Shown here: piece after piece, positions 18,247 to 27,757 of the stretch | Layout: each line of letters starts with the position of its first letter | Numbering within the stretch: the first letter of the stretch is position 1 | Assembly (NCBI GenBank): GCA_000320545.1 | Contig: ADNK01000416.1 | Span: 25,001 to 52,757, forward strand | DNA: 27,757 nucleotides | Source: Bigelowiella natans CCMP2755 | Lineage: Eukaryota; Cercozoa; Chlorarachniophyceae | Direction: 5' to 3' | The notes under the pieces: model-generated | Seen by the model: the letters and a program-made list of their open reading frames with translations, nothing else | What the model was told of the DNA's origin: nothing | The model's database searches: none | Program-made: the position numbers and the translations under genes

Positions 18247-19610
18247 CTATGCAGAGCTAGTAGAGAGCCTAACCACACACAACGCCCTTTTCCGTTTTCG
18301 AGAGGAATCCTGATTTGACGCCGAATCCGCTAATACCGTAAACCCCAATTCTGAATATGCTTTCATTGCCCTCTCTAATTCGTCCATTGTGGTTGGGGGT
18401 GAGAAGCATGGGTAAGCGTACTCTAAAACAATTCGAAATGCCTCAGAGTCGACCAATTTGATATCCACGTACCTCTCGAAAGCCCGTTTCCTATGTCTCT
18501 TCAATGTACTCACACCCTCTGTTAAGAATTCTTGTGCTTTATAATATTCCACTGAATGCGGGCCCCGGCGATTAAGGGTAAAATAGAAAGTAATGATACT
18601 TAGCCAGTGTTCATCGGCAGATTCTAATTGTAAACCGACATTTTCCCCCCATACTAATTCAGCCACGGTATCCCAATGACCTCGGGCCGCTTGTCGTTGC
18701 ATAAATTTAGGGGAAAGCAAAGTCAGACATCGCAAAACTGCAAACAGTGTGCTCATTTGCCTACCTGCATAGTGTGCCGCTAATTGACCCACGTTGCAAT
18801 ACACACTCGGTTTAGCTCCCCTCGAAATCATCAACGCCACCCAACCAGTCTCTCCCTTCTGTGCTGCTTCCATCAAGGGTGTGAAACCCCGACGAGAAGC
18901 CTGGTTTAACGATTTCTGCCCAAATTCAGTCTTGAGAAAGAAATACACAAGATCACTGTTCCCTTCGATACACGCCTGTATAACATTCAGTAAGCCAGTG
19001 CTGTATCAGTCTTGTTGTGGTCACATAAAATGGACTCATTGGAGCAAAGGAGTATTCGTCCCTTCTCTTAATTCAAACTAGGACATTTTTGTTTAATATA
19101 TTATCGATGTAGTTACATGATGAAGAGGGGTCTGTCCTTCGATGTCAGTGGAATGAACGTCGAAGTGTTGCGAAAGCACAAATACCCTCTCCTGATTGAA
19201 TGCAAGTATTCTAAATCGGGGATCTGAGGATGGTTGACTACTGCAGATATTTTAAAGCATTCAACTCACTGCATCATCATTTTTCACGGCTGCGGTGATG
19301 TAAGTGTCCCCAGAATCTATTGAAGCAAAGAAAGCGTGAGACTATGAAGAACACATGGCATATTTTGATGTATTGCTCCTTACCGTGAAAGGTTCTTCCT
19401 AAAGAAGCCTTAATATCAGCATCCATATTACTTAACATTCGCCTCAGGGCGCTGCAGCTCGCATGCCATAACATTTCCTTCATAATATCAGCGTTAGTTC
19501 GTTCGGGAGTGGCTTCGAAAGAACGCGCTTATCACCTTTGCATGCTCGATCTTCTGCTCCTCCATAACACCCTCGACAAGGCGCATGCGCCATCCGGGAG
19601 GAGCATCCAT
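18247..19610 (-). CDS. Ankyrin-repeat protein, five exons (339 aa)
   Basis: Exons (minus): 19610-19536, 19477-19384, 19316-19270, 19191-19117, 18975-18247; 1020 nt, phases consistent. The start reads MDAPPGWRMRLVEGVMEEQK. Ankyrin repeats begin near residue 62: ITAAVKNDDAERVFVLSQHF, then DIEGQTPLHHACIEGNSDLV crossing the exon 4/5 junction exactly as a repeat should, then RGFTPLMEAAQKGETGWVAL and a weaker fourth repeat. The C-terminal 150 residues match nothing I know and end with a basic SSRKRKRA stretch that could be a nuclear signal. Ankyrin arrays bind proteins; no catalytic domain is visible. Intron 1 is only 58 nt and carries a clear CTAAC branch-point sequence 17 nt before its AG. The gene lies divergent from GCN5. 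Confidence 0.85.
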
Positions 19611-19897
19611 TTGAACTTTTGAGTAGCAGTTATCAGTCTCCACCCTCCCCAACCCTACTCACTCGCTGTGCAAATTTTCACCAACATGACTCCACAGCAT
19701 GATAGATAATTGTTTGCGACATGATATTTACATGTCGCAGGATATAAAATCCCATTCATTTCCCTCCAACAATTTAAAATTGCGGCGGTTCTGACAGAGT
19801 AAAGCTCCAAATATTTCCTCGCCCCCCCCCGACCGCCAAGAGGGAGCTGCCCCATGTACGCACCCTTATGACCCTAGGACACTAGAAATATCAACGA
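19611..19897. promoter_or_regulatory. Shared 287-bp promoter region of the ankyrin and GCN5 genes
   Basis: The start codons of two divergent genes are separated by 287 bp, so transcription must start from within or very near this interval in both directions. A 9-bp C tract lies at 19820-19828. I see no certain TATA box. Confidence 0.6.
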
Positions 19898-21748
<1,851 letters not shown>

Positions 21749-22737
21749 CAATTCGTCGTATCGATATAAAGCAGCTTATTACAACTAGTTATTATTGACT
21801 TGGCGTTGCATGTGCCAGCAGTGCCGGGCATAAAACACATTATTGCTATGTGGCGTAGTAATACTACATGTACGATCACATGGGCTGATGATGATATGCG
21901 TGTGCTGTGTGTGTATGGCATGTCCAGGCAGGCTAGCAGGCGCTTTATTGTATCACTGTTACACAACTATCTAGCAATCGATCACACATACAAATGCATG
22001 CACGTGCACCGCATCTCTAGATCTAGGCAAGCGCCATACTATAACATAGCTAGCTCTAGAGCTAGCTAGAGAGTTTATGCGTCGCGCCCACGTAAACAGC
22101 TCGATCGCCATCGCTAGATTGCTAGGATTTGAGTTTTTATTAAATTAATTACTAGACTATGCTAGCTTTATGCAAGCACTATGTATAGCACAAGGCTAGA
22201 CTAGAAGGCGGCGTACATGCAGCGTCTCGTCACAGTTGTCGTAGGTATAAAGCATGTAATTTTTCATTGCATCCGTCTCATGTATGTGGGTATAAGCACA
22301 AATAAAAGATATGCACCTCATTTTTGCTGCTTGCGCGCGTTTTTAGATTGCAGGTTTTTTATTTGTTAAACCAGTTTGCCTTCCAGGCAGGTGATCCATG
22401 TTTTGTCAATTAAACCATTGTGTTGTGAAAATTGATAACATTTTTGCAGAAATGCATTCTTCTGACAGTATCGCTTCACATTATTAGCGCTATGGTGAAT
22501 CGTCATTGTGTTGAATCAAGAACTTTTTCCCCCCCCTCACTATCTGCGAGCAATTCTTTCATCAAGCTAACGTCGCTGGGAATCTAATGTTTTCAATTCA
22601 CAATACCGAGAACAAGATGTAGAAAAGAAAAACAAAACATCAAAAACTCTCTTTCCGTCGGCGGAACCAACTACATGACATTAAACGCTATTGCTGGATA
22701 TACGGGATCTCAAAAGTCATCATAATGATTATCTCGA
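21749..22737. other. Convergent intergenic region between GCN5 and the phosphatase gene
   Basis: No gene recognised. The first 500 bp are rich in agct/ctag words and hold a perfect 20-bp palindrome at 22048-22067 (agctagctctagagctagct). The rest is ordinary AT-rich sequence that must include both 3' ends. Confidence 0.5.
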
Positions 22738-23947
22738 TCAACAAATGCAGCAACACACCTTGTCGAGGACGAACCATTTGTGGCGAACGCGCTTCTCCCC
22801 CACATACACCTAGACAGCACATTAATGCGTACACTTTACCAAACCAACCAAAAAACGGAGCTCAATGGCGTTGAGAAATAAAACAACATCGCCGAACTTC
22901 GTCCGGCGAGGGCGAAATTCAGCTCTCACAAGAAAGCATAGAATCGGCATCTTCACGATCATCATCCTTGGTACTTTTCTGAGAGAGTCTTTGTTGGACT
23001 TAACATCATGTTTTTTCACAAAAAGTCTCAAGTTTCGAGCTAGCTGCGACTTGTTACCATGCGGAATCCGGAGACCTGAATCCGACAAACGCCACAGCAA
23101 GGCAAGGATAACACAGAAGGGGGCGAGGGGGGGGGGGGGGGTGTTTAAGAGAAAAGGTTTATATAGTTATTATAAATGACAGGTTGTGCACATTACTGCT
23201 AAGTATCCGTGCAGCTCCTTACTTAGAGGAGAATGTGTGGTAGATAAGCACTACTTTCCTGGTTAAAGCAGCAGCAGTATAATCATCATCATCATCATCA
23301 TCATCACCTGAGTTCCTATTGTCGGCTCATCGAAGCTAACAGGCAACCCCAAGGGGTCTTCCAATGCCTTCAACGCGCAGCCTGATATCATCACGACGAC
23401 GACGCATTTCATATTGGTAGAAAATCTTCGGATCGCGCTGTTTTTGCGCTCGCCCTCCCTCACCACTGCATAGTTGTAAGATATTGCACTTATCCTGGAC
23501 ACTACTACCCCCTTCACCACCACCCCGTACGAAAGAAGGCAGTCAGTCCTACTACTAGCGAATAAAAGGCTATGATCAATCATACCAAGAGCGGACGTCA
23601 CGACAACTTCGAGGGCGCCGTCTCTGTCGGGATGTCATATTCACAGACATTTATATCAGTCGCTGAGAACTCGCATTTCTTTTGATTCGGAATAAAGGGA
23701 GGGGGATAGGGGCTGTTTTCGTGTTGTACTGATTGTGTTTATATGGGAAGGTGCGATATTTTGCACGCAAACAAAGAATCGGAGTATTTTGCTACTGTGA
23801 GTAACCCCACCTGCCGCCGGCATTGCGATGGTAGTGCCCGCAAAACATCGTGCAAACAGCTGCCTTCTTCATCCTAGACAACACCTTCCTCCTCGTACTC
23901 TTTGTCCTGCATACAACAGAGGGAGGAGGACAACACAATGAGAGGAA

Positions 23948-23978
<31 letters not shown>

Positions 23979-24762
23979 AAGAAGAACGAGAAAGGCCCAC
24001 AAGTTAGTAGCTCTCCGCTGCCAACCGAATATCACCCCCATAGCTTCCTCCTCTTCTTCTCCTTCTTCTTCTTCTTCTATCAGAGTGTCTGTCCTTGTTG
24101 TTTTTATTCCAGGCAAATACTGACCAGTTGAAGTATCCATCAGGCTCATTGGGAGTGTTGATAAATGGGGGAATATGCGCGAAGACTAGCCTGATAAGGA
24201 AGTGCAAAGGACGGGGGCCAGGCATAGGGAAGGAGATCGTTCGTCAACTGAACAAGTTATTCTTCCACGAGAATTTCATTTGCGTGTTTTGTGTTAGATA
24301 TGTACTGCTGGTGCTGCTGCTTACGTGTGCCTAGGGTTCTCAGCTTCACACCGTTTTAACTCCTTCATAAACCTTCTCGTTCCATGTATTCATTAAAAGA
24401 GAGCATACCCAACTTTATGATGATGATGATGAGACAATAAGTAATGTGTACGGCGAGAACAACCAAACTCATCATGCTAAGACAGCATTGCTTGTATTGG
24501 GAGGAGGAGGAGGAGGAGGAGGAGGAAAACCACCACTGGTGATGCCTTTTGGCCAAACTCTTCGCTTTCGAGTCGTCCTTATATCTAAAAGAAGCAGTTC
24601 GCAGTCATCATCCGCACAAACACCCAAACAGACAGCATGCCTCTACAGGAAGGGCTTTTTCACCGCAATTACGTGTAATAGAAGGACTAGTGCAAGCAAA
24701 ACGTGCATGGAGTGTTGATAGCAAACTTCGATGGACGACGACGAGCCTTTCAGCAGTGTGTG

Positions 24763-24805
<43 letters not shown>

Positions 24806-24977
24806 GTTGTTGATTGCAGCAAGGGAGACTTAGTTTGATGAAGATTATAATGACAAGGCGAGACTATACAAGACACGCTACTCACAGGCTGCTGTTTATG
24901 ACGATGCACTTCACGCCGCCCACCCAGAATGTGAAGAAATCCGATCCAAACTTCTTCTTGTATCTGTAATTTTGCCG

Positions 24978-25009
<32 letters not shown>

Positions 25010-25678
25010 GCGAATGTATAGGTAGCAAGCGAATGCCCTTCTCTCTCTCGCGCGCCCCCTTTCTCCCTCCCCATGCATAATAAAAGAATATCTGTCTGCT
25101 CGATCAGTAGACTGGAGTAAGAGTTTCACAATCGAGTTTTCCCGTCGTAAATATAGAGAACAACGATGGTTCCAGCAATCTTACTCTTCTATACCATGCA
25201 TGTGTTGTATTCAGCCTCCTCACCGTTCAATCGAAGCTCTATTAGGCTGATTTCCAACGTCATGGTTACCGCATACACAAACCTTACATACCGCGAACAA
25301 GCATACGTAAACACTTAGACTCAGAATATCTTTCATTGAATGTGAGACTACTTACCAGAGGGATATCCTTGTGTATCTTTCTCATTTCCTGAGCATGATT
25401 GTAGTTTGAGCGAGAGGATAAGGAGGAGAGGAAGAAATAAGAAGGGAAAAAAAGGAGAATGAAGAAGGGGAGGGAGGGAGGGAGGTGGAGGAGGCACACT
25501 ACTTAATAGTAACAAAGTAAAACTCAAGTGCTGTTCTTTTTCTTCCTTTTCTCTTCCATTTATTGGTATTTTCCTGACGATTGATCACCTTATAGAAAGC
25601 CTCTATCTGTTCGTCTTGCTTCTTTGCCTGGCATTTTTTGAAGCGAGGGAAGGACAGAGAGAGAGAAGAAAAATGTGT

Positions 25679-25729
<51 letters not shown>

Positions 25730-26206
25730 GTACTCGAACATAAAAAATCAATGTATTCTGATCATTTACCACATATTAACTAGTATTTAACTTACATTAT
25801 CCGGGAACGCATTGATCATATCTCCACACACAATCACGAACTTGGGCCTCAGCTTATTTATTCTTTCTACTCCCTGCCGCACAATGTGTATCTCTGTGTC
25901 CAGGCTCTTATCACCGGTCAAGCATCCTAGTTGCGTGTCTGCGAGCTGTGCGAAAAGAAATGGGCCATCCCACCTCTTCGAGTCTTCGCTAGGAAATAGA
26001 TTTTTCTCCCTTAAGGAACTCGGAAGAACTTTGTCCACCGTCCGCGATCTTTTCGGCTTGACTCCAGGAAGACTGGCCCTCCCTTTTGCGTCTCGTGAAC
26101 CATTATTCGCTCGAAGGTCTCCATCACTATTTTCATGCGTCCCGTCGCCCCCATCCCTGTCGTGGATCGGTCTCTTCCGTGATTGCGAACGGGTTGTGAC
26201 CACCAT
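22738..26206 (-). CDS. CPPED1-like metallophosphatase, 13 exons (360 aa)
   Basis: Exons (minus): 26206-25796, 25627-25589, 25388-25356, 25282-25224, 24963-24886, 24584-24534, 24372-24325, 24190-24125, 23906-23811, 23623-23586, 23381-23308, 23075-23058, 22809-22738; 1083 nt, all phases match. The spliced product aligns in order with the calcineurin-like phosphoesterase CPPED1 (CSTP1). Metal-site motifs are all present: FAQLADTQLG (D90, Q92), VIVCGDMINAFP (D129), VCGNHDVGN (N167, H168), VFAHIPPF (H245) and FCGHYHRNAGG (H286, H288). Also family-typical are DFFTFWVGGVKCIVINSS and LEVVVTSALG. Known members are cytosolic Ser/Thr phosphatases; the human one acts on AKT. Residues 1-78 are a charged extension. 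Exon 12 is 18 nt. Introns carry GAA, GGA, GT and TTG repeats. Exon 6 has a second possible donor 3 nt on (would add one Trp). The C-terminus may extend through a further exon instead of ending at 22738. Confidence 0.88.
23949..23986. repeat. GAA trinucleotide repeat
   Basis: GAA run in the phosphatase intron 24124-23907, with a CTT-rich tract (24049-24079) in the same intron; the two can pair with each other. Confidence 0.9.
24756..24804. repeat. (GT)n microsatellite
   Basis: Long GT run in the phosphatase intron 24885-24585. A GGA triplet tract (24500-24527) lies in the next intron and a TTG tract (24978-25010) in the preceding one. Confidence 0.95.
25673..25728. repeat. (GT)n microsatellite
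   Basis: GT run in the first intron of the phosphatase gene (25795-25628). Confidence 0.95.
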
Positions 26207-27219
26207 GATCTTGTGAGTATACCTCTACCCGCAAAGGTAGTAGGGTGGTGGTTCGTTCGTAAGTCTCTGCTGCCTCCTCCCCCTCCTCGATCGATCGTTC
26301 GTTGATGACTGCACAGACCTCGACAATAAGTCGAACGACGATTTGTGCTGTTTGTTTTTGTCGCAACCTAAGAATAAAGTGTAAGTTATATAGAGCGACA
26401 ACCATCTTCATTGCCGCATAGAGCAAAATGCCAGGGGTTTCATCTGTAAGACTTTCGTTGCATCTCGGAGAGGATTTCTTCCTCATAAACAGAGGAGAAT
26501 ATGACAAGAATTTCACCAGGAACTGATGTCGTAATCCAAATGTGTGAGACGAAAAGAGTGATAAATTTGCATATTTCATGCTGATTTTGGATTGTGTAAT
26601 CAAGGCGCAGTAGCTGGAAGATCGGATTCATAAATCTCTTTTTTGGATTCTACGCGAAATTGTACAAGAACACTACGAGAAACTATCTAAAATCTGCCAA
26701 ATACTTCCGACACTGCCCCAATAAATGTCGCAGCGACATCGACATCACCTCTCTTGCCGGTGTTGCCAGAAACTAGGTAGAGCGACGTATTAAAAATGTA
26801 CGAGAAAACTACAACAATCGTCGCAACAATTGCGACGATCATCCGTGAGATCACGACTGCACTAATCAAGCATTCATAGCGCTTGAATGACGGGCGAGGA
26901 TCCCGCTCTACCCTCCCCAACGGAGGCTGGTGAGTGAGTGTGAAACAATAATAGGGCCTTGCATCGAGGATAGGGGTTAGATGTTCGGTCTCTGATGGCT
27001 ACATACTGAGTAAGCGTCTGCTTAATTCAGGGTATGGATATGGGGACTGGCAAACATGGGTGAGCCTTTTTATCTTTCTCTGGGTCTGGCTCCTCATCTT
27101 CAAAAGTCGTTGGGAATGCCTTCCTATTGGCCGCCCAACAAGGTGGGGGAAAGTAGAAGTAGTGCAGGAATAAAACGTTTGCGATGATAGCAAGCAAGAA
27201 GAATGCGGAAGAAATTTGC
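26133..27219 (-). CDS. Multi-pass membrane protein, four candidate exons, 5' end missing
   Basis: Candidate exons (minus): 27219-27048, 26926-26705, 26649-26517, 26443-26133, phase-consistent. The first contains a hydrophobic helix (FFLLAIIANVLFLHYFYF) and an acidic loop (FEDEEPDPEKDKK). The second contains YECLISAVVISRMIVAIVAT and FNTSLYLVSG. The third ends KFITLFVSHIWITTSVP. The fourth begins with another hydrophobic segment, ILLYAAMKMVVALYNLHFIL. Alternation of hydrophobic helices and charged loops indicates an integral membrane protein. I do not recognise the family. The donor of the first exon is weak. If the last exon runs to its stop at 26133 it overlaps the phosphatase start by 74 nt; a donor at 26318 would avoid this. 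Upstream exons would be in or beyond the CT tract. Confidence 0.5.
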
Positions 27220-27288
27220 CTGTTTCACTACATATCATTACCCGCCATTTCCACCACTTTCTCTCTCTCCTCCCCTTCTCTCTTCCTG

Positions 27289-27290
<2 letters not shown>

Positions 27291-27373
<83 letters not shown>

Positions 27374-27432
27374 ACCTCCCTCCCTCCCTCTCCCTCTCCC
27401 TCTCCCTCTCCCTCTCCCTCTCCCTCTCTCCC
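27291..27432. repeat. Long (CT)n tract followed by CTCCCT hexamers
   Basis: About 80 bp of CT dinucleotides, a short break, then tandem CTCCCT units to 27432. The Ser/Leu and Arg/Glu reading frames here are artefacts. Confidence 0.95.
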
Positions 27433-27492
27433 TCCAATTGAAACTGATTGAATCATTCACGATAACTATTCTACATATTGTAATGATTCCAG

Positions 27493-27608
27493 TGCAATGA
27501 TGGGCGCGGCATTGATGGTAATGGTCGGGGTTTTAAGCGCCCCAGAAGCTTTTGCCTGCATCGATGGCTCGACGCTAATGCTCCTCCTTGGCCTAATGAT
27601 GATTTTGG
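27493..27608 (+). CDS. Internal exon of an ArsB/P-protein-type anion transporter
   Basis: A plus-strand exon between the acceptor atgattccag and a GTTGTG donor. Its frame (one base, 38 codons, one base) reads AMMGAALMVMVGVLSAPEAF then ACIDGSTLMLLLGLMMIL. This matches the ion-transporter superfamily segment around the first two helices (in OCA2/P protein and ArsB: small-residue helix, eA...ID..TL.lL.GMMIl). It should be an integral membrane transporter for anions or Na+/H+-type exchange; substrate cannot be told. The remaining exons lie to the right of the window; the upstream exon was not found. Confidence 0.65.
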
Positions 27609-27658
27609 GTTGTGATTGCTCTTATCGGGCACACATATACACGCGCATCATCATATTA

Positions 27659-27661
<3 letters not shown>

Positions 27662-27731
<70 letters not shown>

Positions 27732-27757
27732 CGTGTGTGTGTGTGTGTGTGTGTGTG
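27662..27757. repeat. (AT)n followed by (GT)n at the window edge
   Basis: About 66 bp of AT dinucleotides followed by a GT run reaching the end of the window. Confidence 0.95.

Noticed and set aside
27184-27500. Overlapping Ser/Leu-, Pro/Leu- and Arg/Glu-rich frames on both strands
   Set aside because: All are translations of the CT and CTCCCT tracts.

Overview
The window is nuclear DNA of a eukaryote. It has spliceosomal introns (GT..AG, mostly 55-300 bp), dense di- and trinucleotide microsatellites, an intronless histone H2B gene, a GCN5-type histone acetyltransferase and a complete LTR retrotransposon. Intron density, compact spacing and the H2B core sequence fit a microbial alga or other protist (a stramenopile-like lineage is possible); the sequence does not fix the species. 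Most genes are invisible as long open frames because their exons are very short (often 18-100 nt), so I rebuilt them by hand from splice signals, phase continuity and protein-family patterns.

Layout. 1-5214: microsatellite-rich DNA with a scatter of minus-strand candidate exons, one with a Tudor-like start; no complete gene resolved. 5215-10937: a Ty3/gypsy-type LTR retrotransposon on the minus strand, with two 326-bp LTRs that read identical, a 4-bp target duplication (ggca), one 1519-codon gag-pol frame and an overlapping 3' frame. 11696-16090: a 24-exon minus-strand sorting nexin (PX plus BAR-like coiled coil), rebuilt length 456 aa. 16865-17227: histone H2B on the plus strand. 18247-19610: a five-exon minus-strand ankyrin-repeat protein (339 aa). 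19898-21748: five-exon GCN5 acetyltransferase with C-terminal bromodomain (449 aa), divergent from the ankyrin gene across 287 bp. 22738-26206: a 13-exon minus-strand CPPED1-like metallophosphatase (360 aa) with an 18-nt exon. About 26133-27219: minus-strand exons of an unrecognised multi-pass membrane protein whose reading frame overlaps the phosphatase start. 27493-27608: one plus-strand exon of an ArsB/P-protein-type anion transporter, continuing past the window.

The genes do not form one pathway. H2B and GCN5 are linked functionally (nucleosome component and histone acetyltransferase), but nothing shows co-regulation. The retrotransposon sits between the left exon cluster and the sorting nexin 3' end and interrupts no recognised gene. 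All spliced models are inferences from genomic sequence; their support is that exon phases match at every junction, totals divide by three, and exons align in order with known family patterns.
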